From: Lentisphaerales bacterium
Lineage (GTDB): Bacteria > Verrucomicrobiota > Lentisphaeria > Lentisphaerales > Lentisphaeraceae
Reading direction: 5' to 3'
NCBI GenBank assembly: GCA_022446985.1
Contig: JAKVBD010000030.1
Location: 1 to 58,080 of the forward strand
Length of the DNA stretch: 58,080 nucleotides
The translations under genes and the position numbers were made by a program. Shown piece after piece: positions 31,767 to 41,861 of this stretch. A model generated the notes under the pieces. The model saw only the letters and a program-made list of their open reading frames with translations, searched no databases and was not told the DNA's origin. The stretch's first letter is position 1, and every line of letters begins with the position of its first letter.

Positions 31767-34346
31767 TTACCTCTTAAACGGGAAATAAATGTCGGCAATG
31801 ACCCCGGGTTTGATCTGCTGACCGTCAACGTTTATATCAATCTTCACAAGAAACACATCCTGTCCCAAAGGCTCTTGTGAGGAATAAATACCAATTTGAT
31901 TATCCTGACTGGCAAGAGATTCAAAAATATACTCGATCTCTTTCACACTGCCTTTATAGGCCTTTTCGTTAACAGACGGGATACGAATTTCGACTTCAGT
32001 CCCAACTTTAACCTTAGTAAAATAACGCTCTGGGACTTTTACCTTAACAGTTAAATTTGAAAGGTCAGGAATAGTCATGGGAAGCATCTTAGAGTGAAGC
32101 CCGACACTTAAGGCAATTTTTTGGATTTTGCCATTATCGTATACCTTACCATATCGAAGCAATCCATCTGCTGGAGCTTTTATAGTATGCCGGCGTTTAC
32201 GTTCAAACCTTTCTTCTAAATTGAACTTATACTCTTCTAAGCGCAACTGCAGACGCTTAAGTTCGTTCTCCATACTTGCTTCTTTATATTCTGCGTCTTT
32301 CACGTACCTTTCAAAGACTATCTTCTGCAATACAAAATCATGTTTTGCCTGACTTTTTTGAATTTCTGTGGCGCCTTTCTTAGTCTCTTTAAACTCAAGT
32401 TCAGCTTGATCCAATTGCAGTTGCTTACGCAGCTGATCCCGCTCTGCTTTTTCGAACTCTGCCTTGGAAATAAATTCTGGATTTTTCGCCTTTAATCGCT
32501 TATACTCACTCACCGATTTCTCATAGGCGATCTGCGCCTTTAAGAAATTCATCCGTGCACTAATTGCTGCCTTGTAATCCAAACCGGCTAAACGAATGTC
32601 GCGCTCAATTTCTCGAATTTTAAGATTATTTTTTTCTGTCTGAATCATGAAAACGTTTTCGCGCTTTTCTAAGTCCAGCTTCTTTGCCAACTTATCAACT
32701 TCATTCTGAACATCTGCTACTCTTGTTTCGGCAGATGAGATACTTTTATCAATTGCATCTGTATCCAGCTTTAGAATCACATCGCCTTTCTTCACACTTG
32801 ACTCTTCTTCCTTAAGCCAAGTAATTTTAGCTTCATCCCTGCCGATATTCGGGACTACAACTTTTACTGATTTAGTAGGAATAACTTCTCCAGAAGTCAT
32901 AAACTTACCCTGTCCGTAAATAGACTTACCAGTGTTTTCCTTTCTAAATTCCCCATCCAGAGTAACGCTGCCAGCCTGGGCTCCTTTCTCTATGAAAAAC
33001 CAACCTTCATTTGCAAAGCCATTCACTTCTTTAAAAATACCATCGAAAGATAAGTAACTCTTTTCTTCTTTGGTAGTCACATACTTCACTGGAACTGCTG
33101 GCAAGCTCACTTTTCTTTCTGAAATCAGTTTAATACTGGCATTCATTCCAGGTCTTAACCAAGGAGTTTCTTCAACAGGCTTAACTTCGACTCGGTATAC
33201 TTTCAAGCCTGTTTGCTGTTCCGATGTCCCCCAGCGGCGTGACTTTTTATCCGCAATATCCATTGGCACATCATAAATTTGATAAACATAAGCTTCTATT
33301 GGACGATCCTTTCTCCCGTTTATGTAGAGAACAGCTCTATCTTTATCTTTAAAGAATTTACGATTTTTCTCAGGAACGTAAGCCTCAAAAACAATAGAAT
33401 TCAGATCTGGAATATCAGCGAAACGATAACCTTTAAAATACTTCGATCCCGGCCCTATTTTCTCACTGCCAAAACTCATATGCTTAACAAAACCTGTTGA
33501 AGGTGCTTTAACTGCGGTATTCTCAAGATCACTTTTTTTGTTCTTGATCTTTTTCTCTATCACTCGCTTTTTATTTCTCGCCAGAGTTTTTTCAATATCT
33601 TGCAAAAACTTCAACTCTTTCAATTCATACTCTAGATCTTCCTTTTCCAACTTAAGGTTCTCTATTTCCAGCTCTGCCATTTTTATAGTGGACTCTGTAG
33701 CTGGAAGCTTTTCATACTCTAAATCGGCTTCGGCATACTCCAAAGAAACCTTTTTCTCTTTGAGTTCCTGCTGAGCTTTCTCCAACTCTGCCTTAGAAAT
33801 AAATTTACGTTTGTAGCGATCTTCCGCTTTAATGAAGTCTTTCTCTGCAGCTTCGTACTCAAGCTTAGAAATTCTTAATCGTCCCTCTGCCTTTAAAACT
33901 TCATCTTCAAGTGGCAGCTGTTTGTATTTCTCAAGAGTTGCTTTCGCTATATTCTGCTGGTCGACGATTCCATCCAGCTTATCTTCTTTGGCCAGTCGAT
34001 CATTATCGATTTCATTCAACTCATACTTAAGCTGTTGTTCAACAACTCGTTGCTCAAAAAGAAGGGTTTGAAGCTCATACTCAGCTTCACTGCTATCAAA
34101 CTGCGCAACGGTGTCACCTTTATTAACAAAGGCACCATCTTCCAAAATAAATGATATGGGTAACCAATGGCCTGGAGTCATAAGACCAATAGACTGCAAC
34201 GACGTTGCTGTCCCTCGAACAGTCAATTCATATGACTGCTCTCTTTCCTGAATCATATGTGTCTCTGAATATAAAGACAGACTACTCAAGAAACAAAATA
34301 TTAAACACATGCTTCTGTACATTCTCATTGAGGTAAATCTTCTCAT
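31767..34346 (-). CDS. Tandem double periplasmic adaptor protein
   Basis: At 859 aa it is about twice the normal adaptor length and contains two complete adaptor units in series. Unit 1 (about 35-430) has the lipoyl half GAFVNKGDTVAQFDSSEAE, a long coiled-coil hairpin, the second half TAVKAPSTGFVKHMSFG, and a barrel ending WLRPGMNASIKL. Unit 2 (about 470-859) repeats this: ESSVKKGDVILKLDTDAID, a hairpin, HTIKAPADGLLRYG, and VKVPERYFTKVKVGTEVEI. A signal peptide (CLIFCFLSSLSLYSE) suggests it is free in the periplasm or lipid-independent. The true start may be one of the internal ATGs within the first nine codons. It is the first gene of the operon. Confidence 0.8.
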   Translation of the reverse strand: MRRFTSMRMYRSMCLIFCFLSSLSLYSETHMIQEREQSYELTVRGTATSLQSIGLMTPGHWLPISFILEDGAFVNKGDTVAQFDSSEAEYELQTLLFEQRVVEQQLKYELNEIDNDRLAKEDKLDGIVDQQNIAKATLEKYKQLPLEDEVLKAEGRLRISKLEYEAAEKDFIKAEDRYKRKFISKAELEKAQQELKEKKVSLEYAEADLEYEKLPATESTIKMAELEIENLKLEKEDLEYELKELKFLQDIEKTLARNKKRVIEKKIKNKKSDLENTAVKAPSTGFVKHMSFGSEKIGPGSKYFKGYRFADIPDLNSIVFEAYVPEKNRKFFKDKDRAVLYINGRKDRPIEAYVYQIYDVPMDIADKKSRRWGTSEQQTGLKVYRVEVKPVEETPWLRPGMNASIKLISERKVSLPAVPVKYVTTKEEKSYLSFDGIFKEVNGFANEGWFFIEKGAQAGSVTLDGEFRKENTGKSIYGQGKFMTSGEVIPTKSVKVVVPNIGRDEAKITWLKEEESSVKKGDVILKLDTDAIDKSISSAETRVADVQNEVDKLAKKLDLEKRENVFMIQTEKNNLKIREIERDIRLAGLDYKAAISARMNFLKAQIAYEKSVSEYKRLKAKNPEFISKAEFEKAERDQLRKQLQLDQAELEFKETKKGATEIQKSQAKHDFVLQKIVFERYVKDAEYKEASMENELKRLQLRLEEYKFNLEERFERKRRHTIKAPADGLLRYGKVYDNGKIQKIALSVGLHSKMLPMTIPDLSNLTVKVKVPERYFTKVKVGTEVEIRIPSVNEKAYKGSVKEIEYIFESLASQDNQIGIYSSQEPLGQDVFLVKIDINVDGQQIKPGVIADIYFPFKR

Positions 34347-34597
34347 AAAACTACATTATCACACAAAAAGCCGCGATCTCTGTTGAGAGTTTCGGACTTA
34401 TCTACAAAAAAACACAAGATCACACTTAATTACATCAACACGCTGCTATAGACACACAAAAAATCAAAAGATCCACAAGAATTAAAATTATTATAAAAGT
34501 TTATATCTATACCAATAAAATAAGTTGCGGCAGACAGGAATCATAGAAAAACAACCAAATTCCTTACTTTCATAGCAGAAATTCAGCAATAGAGACA
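34347..34597. other. AT-rich spacer upstream of the export operon
   Basis: No convincing gene is seen. On the minus strand, TGTGTGATAAT close to the adaptor ATG resembles an extended -10 element, but no clear -35 is present. The interval should contain the promoter for the leftward export operon. Confidence 0.4.
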
Positions 34598-34632
34598 CAA
34601 AAAAAGCGCTAACTTTCAAAAAAATTGGCGCT
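34598..34632 (-). terminator. Terminator after the penta-heme gene
   Basis: On the minus strand AGCGCCAA (34625-34632) pairs with TTAGCGCT (34605-34612) with one G.U, followed immediately by a run of eight T. It lies 24 nt past the stop codon of the 1588-aa protein. Confidence 0.85.
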
Positions 34633-34656
34633 CCTAAATCCTGAATTTCGAAAAAA

Positions 34657-37600
34657 CTATTTTAGCGATTTCACATAAGACCAAATGGCTTTGAACTGAG
34701 CATCGGCATCGCCCTTCAAGTCCGGTAAAGCTGTGGTTTTATGATCATTTGAAAACCTTGTCATGTGAGTTGACGGTATAACTCTCTGAGGATTCAGCAT
34801 CCAGCGCATGTAGTAATCATACCTCAAACGCTCTGCAGAAAGTTCAAGATTCAAGCCCGGAGCACCAAATGGAGCGAGAGCCTTGGTTGAGCCAATTGCA
34901 TGACAAACCACACAGGCAAATCCAGTAGTCTTTGAAAGCTTATCGCCTACTTCGAGATTTTCGTGAATATCGACATCCTTACCCGGGCCAAAACCATGCA
35001 TTGCTGCGAGACCTTCTGCGAGACCGTGAGCTTGAGTCTTAAATGCCGGCATACGAGCTACTTGCCAAGGACGCATCTTTTCGGTTTCGCCAAGGAAGAT
35101 TTTCTTCATGTAAGCAGGCATGACCTTCTCACCTGCATGAGTTATGGCAGGAGGTAGATCTGATGGCTTAACATTTGGAGATTTCCAATTTGCTGCGGAA
35201 TGATCCAGACCATGACAGTTATTACAATTTAAGTTTTTAAGCTGCCGAGCTGTAAACTCTATTGGTTGATTATGCGAAACTGCCTCTTTGCCATTTTTTA
35301 GGAAGTAAGCAAGTGCTTCTTTTTCTTTACCGTTAAAGGTATACTTAGGCTTACCGTTACCTGCCCCAATAAGGCAGCCACCAGTTTTATCAAATAAAGA
35401 CGCAACTGTCTGCGCTTTAGACTCTGTTCCATTGTGACAGGAAGCACAGTTTAACTTATCGAAATACGACTTACCGCTATTGGCATCCCCAATCACTGCT
35501 GCGGACATCATTTTCTTCGCTTTAGAGCGAATGTAAACTTCTAGATTTTTAGCTTCATCTTCACTTAAACCAAAATTAGGCATGCGGCTCTGTGGATTGT
35601 GCTTTTGAGGATTCTGCAGGAACTCAGCCATATAACCCGGTTTGAATTTAAAGTCAGAGTACTCAAGAGAAATCATATTATCATCTAGGTCATCTTCTTT
35701 AAAAGCGTGGCATGAAGCACAACCAAGGTCAGCAAAAAGCTTTTGACCATCTTCTAAACTACCCTCTGCCTTTTTATGAGCTTTTTCACCATCTGTTAAA
35801 TAAGCGGAAATATCTCTAGCAGCCTTTTCCCACTCGTGCTCTGGTAAATTCTTCAACATCGCCGGCATGCGAGCCGATTGACGCATATCTTTTGGATTTC
35901 TCAACCATGAAGTTATCCAGGCTGGATTCAATCTTTTAGCCATTTCTGTCAGAGAAATCTGTGAATCTTTCAACTCAGGAAGTAAAGCATCTTTTTCTGT
36001 ATGACAGCTGAAACATTTGCTATCAATTGCCAGTTCAAGACCATGACGAAGGAGTCTGGATTTGACAACTTCATCCTGCCCTGCTTCATGATAAAGTGAA
36101 GTTGGCGGAATAGGCTCTTTTGGGAAGTATGCATTTGAACGCCAGTACAATCTAAATGATGCATCTCCTGTAGCCGGAGCAGAATACTCCACCAGAAGCT
36201 TATTAAAACCTTTCTTCAGGTCTGTTGGATAAATCGTCGTGGACTCTGCCTCGACATCTTTACAAACAACCTTGCCGTTGATGCTGATTGTTACTTTACC
36301 TTTACCGGCAGTAAAAATTTCTACAGGCATATTTCTCGCAGCTTCAACATAACCGTCCATTCGTGCATCAAATGGCCCATGGTCTAAAAACTGAGTGACT
36401 GCTGTTTTTTCTGGAATATGGAATGCTGCGAGACGCTGTACAACAACATCACTCTTTTGTTGACCTCTATGAGTGTACTTAACAACGATACCAGGTTGAG
36501 GTTTATCCAGCTCAACACTTGTTGCTGCTTTACCTGGCTTACCTTTCCAGTTTCCAAGTTTATGAATCGTGTGGTACAAGTCTGACTTGACTCGAGCACC
36601 TGTGGCTGATTTTATATTAAAAGAAGTCTTAATCTGCATAACTGGGGCGATATCCGGAATCTCAAGAAAAACCGTTTTACCATCATCAGATAGTGAAATA
36701 GACTTTATCTTTACTGTATCCTCTCCAACATATTTCTCATACAACTGGCTTTTAGCAGCATTAATAGCTTCTTCCGAATCAAACTTCTTTGCATTAAAGG
36801 CTGCTAATTCTTTCACTGGTACCGGGCTGAACTCACTGGCTCTATCCCAGTTTGAGCCTGTAGGAACTTTGTAACGACGCGAACCGTACTTCGAGGAAAT
36901 TTCATAAACCCATTGAGAGATATCGTAATTACCGGCATCAAGAGCCGAAACAGGATCCACTTTTTCATTGAAGCTTATTTTCAAACCATTTTGGCCAGCT
37001 GAAAGGCCAGTTGGCATACACTTTTCTTTTCCAAGGTAACGAACTCTGTAAAGACCGCCATCTTTTACACCTTTAGTCTGCCAGCCTTTAAGACCGCAAA
37101 GGTACAGTGCTGAATCTTTGTCATTGAATCGACCACGCATAATCCCGGCATCGAACCCACCATTCGGTTTTAGGTCGTAAACACCACCCTGAATATTTCC
37201 TTCTACAGATTCTTTAAGAACATTAAAAATCTTCGCCTGTCCGTACGATATGTGAACCATCTGCCCCCCAAGGTTGCCCCACTTACCTTCTGGGATCCAA
37301 ACCTGGCCACCGGCAGAGTTGTCTATTTCATGCGGAATCCAACAAAGCATTTGTGATCTTTGTTCAGGCACTTCTTTATGAGCAGTTGGCTGAACGCCAT
37401 AAAAACCACCTTCCTCTACCCAGTTGATTGGAGTCGCCGCTACCCAGTTACCTTCATTATCTGAAGTTGTAATCTGTCCCTTGGGACTCATTCCCATACC
37501 GTTTGGAGCTCTAAAACCAGTTGCAATAACTTCAAATTTCTTGCCGTCTGGAGAAATTTTAAAAAGTGAACCATGGTGATGAGTCATAATGTCAAAACCT

Positions 37601-39423
37601 TCACCACCTGCTTTTACTGGAGCGCCTTTCACAAAGTAAAAGTTTCCTTGAGTGTCGCGATGAAGCTCAAAACTGAACTCGTGAAAGTTAACTGTAACTA
37701 AGACATCATTGTTAAACACTTCATGAAAATCAGCTTCATTATCTCCATTTAGATCATGAAGCTTATAGATACCATCACGGCATTGAACATATATAAGTTC
37801 GTCAACTACCTTCAGGCCCAAAGGGTGAAATAAACCAGCGGCAAAACGCTTCCAGTTAATTTCATTGCCAGTAATATCTTGGGCTAACCAAACATCTCCA
37901 CTCCAAGTAGAAACTGCTAGAGACTTACCCCCATTGTAGAAATCAAATGCTCCAGGACGCATCCAGGATCTCCAGGGATTATTATCCGGTAGAGTAATTT
38001 CATCTACTGTTAACATTCCTTCATTTTCACCAGACTTAATTTCTGTCTTCACCGGAGCTGTCCAATTTGTCGAGAACTTGGTGATTTCTTGACTAAGGTT
38101 TGTAGGATTGATTGAAGAGAAAGATTCTTTCAATGAGCCAGCAGCTTTTACATCTTCTGTAACAAGCAGAGCATTCATACCCGGTGCAGTCATATTTAAA
38201 TACAAGGAAATAAAATCTTCACCATCAATTTTACGCTTCACCTGCTTCAGAGAGCTTGCTTCAAAATTTCCTTGCGCCGCAATATGAATTTCTTTAGAAG
38301 TCCAAAAACCGCCAAAAGCTGTTTTCTCAAACTTCAAACCCTCAATTTGTTCCACCTCCACTTCACAAAGAAGCTGATGCGCGCTTCCCTGCCAGTTTTT
38401 ACTTTCAATGTTTCTTAGGTAAGCTTGCGAAACCGCCTCTCCTTTTACCTTAAGAAGAGAAATTTTTTCCAGAACTTCCGACTGTCCGACTGTATATTTA
38501 AGAACCGGGCCATTTGCTGTGCGGTAAAAGCCTTTAAAGCGTGTCCAATCTACAGCAAGGTTTCCTAAATTATGCTTACGATTATCGGCGAACTCTTCTC
38601 CTGCTGGAACCCAACCAGGCATATAGCCTGAAGCAAATACCTGATCACCTTCAATTTCTGGGTGACTGCCATGAGTTGCATCGTAAGCCGTTCCTTTAAG
38701 TTTAACAAAACCGTTGATCCATGATGAAGAAATACGCATAAGTTCTGTATCGAAAATCAAACCAGTCGTAAATGGATCTTCTGAGTAAGTATTTTTATCC
38801 CAGTCCGCATCAAAATCATTATATTTTTCGCCACCACAGTTTATTCTCTGAGTGTAGTTTTCACCTTCGATGATGATAGCTGCAACAGCAGGAGTAGAAC
38901 GTGTACTTTTTTGAGTAAACTCTAAACGCAAAAATTTCTTGACATCGATGTTATCAAAAGTCAGATCGATCGGTTTATACATACCACCGGCCTCTTTGAA
39001 GGCATCGAAGTTTTTTCGTACCAGTTTCTGTTGAAAAAGAATATCAAAAACTCGTTCGCCGGCATTTTTACGCTTAATCTCTGCGAACTTCAAAGTCACT
39101 TTGTACTTACCATCCGGCACAGCAATAAGATAACCTTTCAAACGCTCCCTCTGCTTCATGTAAAGTTCTTTATCCTTTACATCTTCCATTCCTTTCGAAA
39201 TCTTAATAAAACGACCTTTACCAATTGGCGTTCCCTTCTCTGGTAATGCTTTTGTAGCCATTTTAAAAACCAAGGCTTTATGAGTAATACTCTGATCTTC
39301 TGGACCATCTGCCTCAACTGACATAGAAAGAATATTTCCGTAATCCATTTCTATATGCTTCGTGTCTGAAGCATATGCTGTTATCAGAGACAACAGCCAC
39401 AAACTTAACAGTGCTTTTTTCAT
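34657..39423 (-). CDS. Large secreted malectin/beta-propeller/penta-heme cytochrome c protein
   Basis: The 1588-aa product has a signal peptide (MKKALLSLWLLSLITAYAS). Residues about 80-190 look malectin-like (GKYKVTLKFAEI, GERVFDILFQ). About 470-830 form a glucose/sorbosone-dehydrogenase-like propeller (NPWRSWMRPGAFDFYNGG, HPLGLKVVDELIYVQCRDGIY, FRAPNGMGMSPKGQITTSDNEGNW in pieces). About 1040-1125 are PA14-like (SFRLYWRS). The C-terminal 450 residues hold five CxxCH heme sites: CFSCH (about 1136), CASCH (1235), CASCH (1325), CNNCH (1399) and CVVCH (1503). Such PVC proteins probably oxidise sugars or sugar derivatives and pass electrons to periplasmic carriers. It follows a glycosyltransferase gene by 12 nt. 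Substrate and redox partner are unknown. Confidence 0.85.
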   Translation of the reverse strand: MKKALLSLWLLSLITAYASDTKHIEMDYGNILSMSVEADGPEDQSITHKALVFKMATKALPEKGTPIGKGRFIKISKGMEDVKDKELYMKQRERLKGYLIAVPDGKYKVTLKFAEIKRKNAGERVFDILFQQKLVRKNFDAFKEAGGMYKPIDLTFDNIDVKKFLRLEFTQKSTRSTPAVAAIIIEGENYTQRINCGGEKYNDFDADWDKNTYSEDPFTTGLIFDTELMRISSSWINGFVKLKGTAYDATHGSHPEIEGDQVFASGYMPGWVPAGEEFADNRKHNLGNLAVDWTRFKGFYRTANGPVLKYTVGQSEVLEKISLLKVKGEAVSQAYLRNIESKNWQGSAHQLLCEVEVEQIEGLKFEKTAFGGFWTSKEIHIAAQGNFEASSLKQVKRKIDGEDFISLYLNMTAPGMNALLVTEDVKAAGSLKESFSSINPTNLSQEITKFSTNWTAPVKTEIKSGENEGMLTVDEITLPDNNPWRSWMRPGAFDFYNGGKSLAVSTWSGDVWLAQDITGNEINWKRFAAGLFHPLGLKVVDELIYVQCRDGIYKLHDLNGDNEADFHEVFNNDVLVTVNFHEFSFELHRDTQGNFYFVKGAPVKAGGEGFDIMTHHHGSLFKISPDGKKFEVIATGFRAPNGMGMSPKGQITTSDNEGNWVAATPINWVEEGGFYGVQPTAHKEVPEQRSQMLCWIPHEIDNSAGGQVWIPEGKWGNLGGQMVHISYGQAKIFNVLKESVEGNIQGGVYDLKPNGGFDAGIMRGRFNDKDSALYLCGLKGWQTKGVKDGGLYRVRYLGKEKCMPTGLSAGQNGLKISFNEKVDPVSALDAGNYDISQWVYEISSKYGSRRYKVPTGSNWDRASEFSPVPVKELAAFNAKKFDSEEAINAAKSQLYEKYVGEDTVKIKSISLSDDGKTVFLEIPDIAPVMQIKTSFNIKSATGARVKSDLYHTIHKLGNWKGKPGKAATSVELDKPQPGIVVKYTHRGQQKSDVVVQRLAAFHIPEKTAVTQFLDHGPFDARMDGYVEAARNMPVEIFTAGKGKVTISINGKVVCKDVEAESTTIYPTDLKKGFNKLLVEYSAPATGDASFRLYWRSNAYFPKEPIPPTSLYHEAGQDEVVKSRLLRHGLELAIDSKCFSCHTEKDALLPELKDSQISLTEMAKRLNPAWITSWLRNPKDMRQSARMPAMLKNLPEHEWEKAARDISAYLTDGEKAHKKAEGSLEDGQKLFADLGCASCHAFKEDDLDDNMISLEYSDFKFKPGYMAEFLQNPQKHNPQSRMPNFGLSEDEAKNLEVYIRSKAKKMMSAAVIGDANSGKSYFDKLNCASCHNGTESKAQTVASLFDKTGGCLIGAGNGKPKYTFNGKEKEALAYFLKNGKEAVSHNQPIEFTARQLKNLNCNNCHGLDHSAANWKSPNVKPSDLPPAITHAGEKVMPAYMKKIFLGETEKMRPWQVARMPAFKTQAHGLAEGLAAMHGFGPGKDVDIHENLEVGDKLSKTTGFACVVCHAIGSTKALAPFGAPGLNLELSAERLRYDYYMRWMLNPQRVIPSTHMTRFSNDHKTTALPDLKGDADAQFKAIWSYVKSLK

Positions 39424-39435
39424 ATAATAAATACC

Positions 39436-41043
39436 TTAATTTTTATCTTTTGATTCCATAAATTTCTGCCACAGGTCTTCCCTGTAGAACACCTGAAGCC
39501 AATAACCGGGCAAACGGCTTCTAAGTTCAGATTGATGAGATTTTTCTATTTGAGAAATAATGTCTGTACGATCAGGAGTTGTTACAATTACAGGAACTCC
39601 TGACAAAGAAAATTGTGACTCTTTATTTTCCCAATAACCTATCTTTTTGAATTTTTTGAGATACCAGGGCATTGGCCAGTATTCACTCGTAAAAAAATGT
39701 ATGGGCATTTCATAGCCTTGCTCTGAAACTTGTGAGATATCTTCAATTCTCGAAGCCAAAGACTCAACATCTAAAACTGAGTGAGAATAGGCATATTGGT
39801 TTCGGTCACTCACAGAAAAGCCCTGTTCTGTGATTAATATTCCTTGCCGCCCCATGTCTATAAAAAGAACTAGAGATAAAATCACTACTGCCCATTTAAC
39901 GGCTGGCTTACCAGTACCTAAAGATCTAATTAAAGTTAAACTCGCTGTAGCTATCATCGAGTAGATAATGACTTGAGCACACCAAGGGGTCTTGTAAGGG
40001 ATTAGGCTGTAGACCAAAAGTAAAAAGAAAGTTTTCCAAAAGAAAAATTTATGAACGTGAGCTAAGCGTCCTTTATTTTTCTTGATGAAGAATAATGCGC
40101 CTAACCATAAAGCAAAAAAGAGAAACTCAGTTATGGGGCGAGCGGCATTATTCGAAATGATGTCTTTGACAGTGCTAGTCAACTTCCGCGGGAAGTGCCC
40201 GATAATATTTTGTATGTAATAAAATGAGCTTTTAGTATGCCCTTGACCTGAAGTTAAATGATCTGGAAATTCTGTGATTCCCAATCCACGACCAATATGA
40301 TTAGTCATCGATGTTACAGAATCAATGGGCCCTTGAGCATGAGTAAAAAATGAAGAATAGAAAATCACACTGACAAATATGGCTGAGCCCAAAAAGACAG
40401 CCACCCCTTTGCCCGATAGTTTTGTATTTAAAGAAATCAACTGCTTTCTCCAGGTAAATACCCCTGCCATGATTATTGCAAATATAGAGATAACGAAAGT
40501 TTCTTTAGTGGCATGCATAAAACCCAGCGACCCTCCTGCTACAGCCAACCAGTAAAGCCTACCGGATTTATAAAAACGCCAAAGTAATGCGATAAAAAGT
40601 GTGACTGAAAAAACTAACAGCGACTCCTGAATATAATATGAATTGTAGTAAATCATTGACGGCGACAACATGAGCATACCAGTCAATGCCAAAGCTCCTT
40701 TCCGAGTCAACAAATCAAGCATCAACAAGCTACAAAGAGCTGTTAAAAATGCAAAAGCCATTGGCAGTGATCGAAAGTGAAGTTTCTCACTGCTTTCAAA
40801 GGATTCTGCTCCTGTTATCTTCATCCAAGGTAAGGTCATAAAGTATAAGGTCGGGCCATGGAAGTCCCTGGGCTCGTATTTGTACGTCCCATCTTCCCAT
40901 AACAATTGAAATTGGTAAGCCTGATTGGCTTCATCCCCATGCATAGGCCGCTCATTGATGTTTCTCAACCTAAGCCAACCACCAATAATGAGGAGAAAAA
41001 GAAAGCCAGTAATAAAATATTTACTACTGGAACTTAAATTCAT
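39436..41043 (-). CDS. Agl23-like multi-span GT39-family glycosyltransferase
   Basis: This 535-aa membrane protein has about eleven spans. The first periplasmic loop carries NERPMHGDEANQAY and EPRDFHGPTLYFMTLPW, the acidic GT-C motif seen in the family annotated as flippase-activity-associated Agl23, followed by LMLSPSMIYYNSYYIQESLL. GT-C enzymes transfer sugars from polyprenyl-phosphate donors on the outer face of the membrane. A GT2 enzyme able to make such a donor lies two genes upstream. It is co-oriented and tightly spaced with the discoidin-like gene (14 nt) and the penta-heme gene (12 nt). Confidence 0.75.
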   Translation of the reverse strand: MNLSSSSKYFITGFLFLLIIGGWLRLRNINERPMHGDEANQAYQFQLLWEDGTYKYEPRDFHGPTLYFMTLPWMKITGAESFESSEKLHFRSLPMAFAFLTALCSLLMLDLLTRKGALALTGMLMLSPSMIYYNSYYIQESLLVFSVTLFIALLWRFYKSGRLYWLAVAGGSLGFMHATKETFVISIFAIIMAGVFTWRKQLISLNTKLSGKGVAVFLGSAIFVSVIFYSSFFTHAQGPIDSVTSMTNHIGRGLGITEFPDHLTSGQGHTKSSFYYIQNIIGHFPRKLTSTVKDIISNNAARPITEFLFFALWLGALFFIKKNKGRLAHVHKFFFWKTFFLLLVYSLIPYKTPWCAQVIIYSMIATASLTLIRSLGTGKPAVKWAVVILSLVLFIDMGRQGILITEQGFSVSDRNQYAYSHSVLDVESLASRIEDISQVSEQGYEMPIHFFTSEYWPMPWYLKKFKKIGYWENKESQFSLSGVPVIVTTPDRTDIISQIEKSHQSELRSRLPGYWLQVFYREDLWQKFMESKDKN

Positions 41044-41057
41044 GAGAGTTCTCTGGC

Positions 41058-41705
41058 TTATCTACCGTAAACTTGAATCTCGATGTAGTGATTACTCTTG
41101 TCAGCGCTGTTTCCTTGAGAATAAAAACGGATATACTGACCTTTCACTGCTTTGATTGGAAAACTTTTACCGTAGAATTCCTCGATGTAGTTTTTATCTG
41201 TGCCTTTACCAAGACCAGATGAGTTGTCGTGATCGTTATTGAAAACGGTTTTCACACCATCGATGAAATCCGGGTCATCAGAGACCTGAATAACAATATC
41301 ATTATAAACGCGAGGCTGAGCGTGATAGTGCCAAATGTGAGCAGCGTAAAGAGTCTTGCTTTCTTCAAGATCAATCTGTACCCACTGAAGGCCTTCTTTA
41401 AATTGAACATACTCATTGCCATCGGCATCACCATCAACAAGATAATCAAGATCACCAATTGATGGATCTTCGTCACTTCCCGTTACCTCTTTCTCTTCTG
41501 CCAAATTCTCACAGCCACCTGGTACCTTAATTAATACTGGGTCAGTATCCTTAGCACGTGGCTTTTCAAGGTTTGGGATATTCTTTGGAACTTCTGTTCC
41601 CTTTACCAACTTTTCAGGGTATTCAATTTCAAGGTCTACCATTTTATCTGCAGCATTCACAGTAAAAGCCAGTAAGCCAGCGGCAAAAAGAGATAATCTA
41701 TTCAT
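41058..41705 (-). CDS. Exported discoidin (F5/8 type C)-like protein
   Basis: The 215-aa product has a signal peptide (SLFAAGLLAFTVNAAD) and a beta-rich domain at about 95-215 with discoidin features: LDYLVDGDADGNEYVQF, LQWVQIDLEESKTLYAAHIWHYHAQPR (in parts), VIQVSDDPDFIDGVKTVF and a C-terminal GQYIRFYSQGN...YIEIQVYG. It is likely periplasmic or surface-associated and carbohydrate-binding. It is the first gene of the three-gene group ending in the penta-heme protein. The ligand is unknown. Confidence 0.65.
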   Translation of the reverse strand: MNRLSLFAAGLLAFTVNAADKMVDLEIEYPEKLVKGTEVPKNIPNLEKPRAKDTDPVLIKVPGGCENLAEEKEVTGSDEDPSIGDLDYLVDGDADGNEYVQFKEGLQWVQIDLEESKTLYAAHIWHYHAQPRVYNDIVIQVSDDPDFIDGVKTVFNNDHDNSSGLGKGTDKNYIEEFYGKSFPIKAVKGQYIRFYSQGNSADKSNHYIEIQVYGR

Positions 41706-41861
41706 TACTTGTTTTCCTGATATTTCATTTTTTGTTTGACCTTATTGAATTCTATCAGAAAAATTCATCGGTCTTTAATCAAAAAATATTCATTAATTGC
41801 AATCATTATAACAAAAACATCCCTCTCAGATGAGTCTGTAATGATTTTTATATTCAATATT

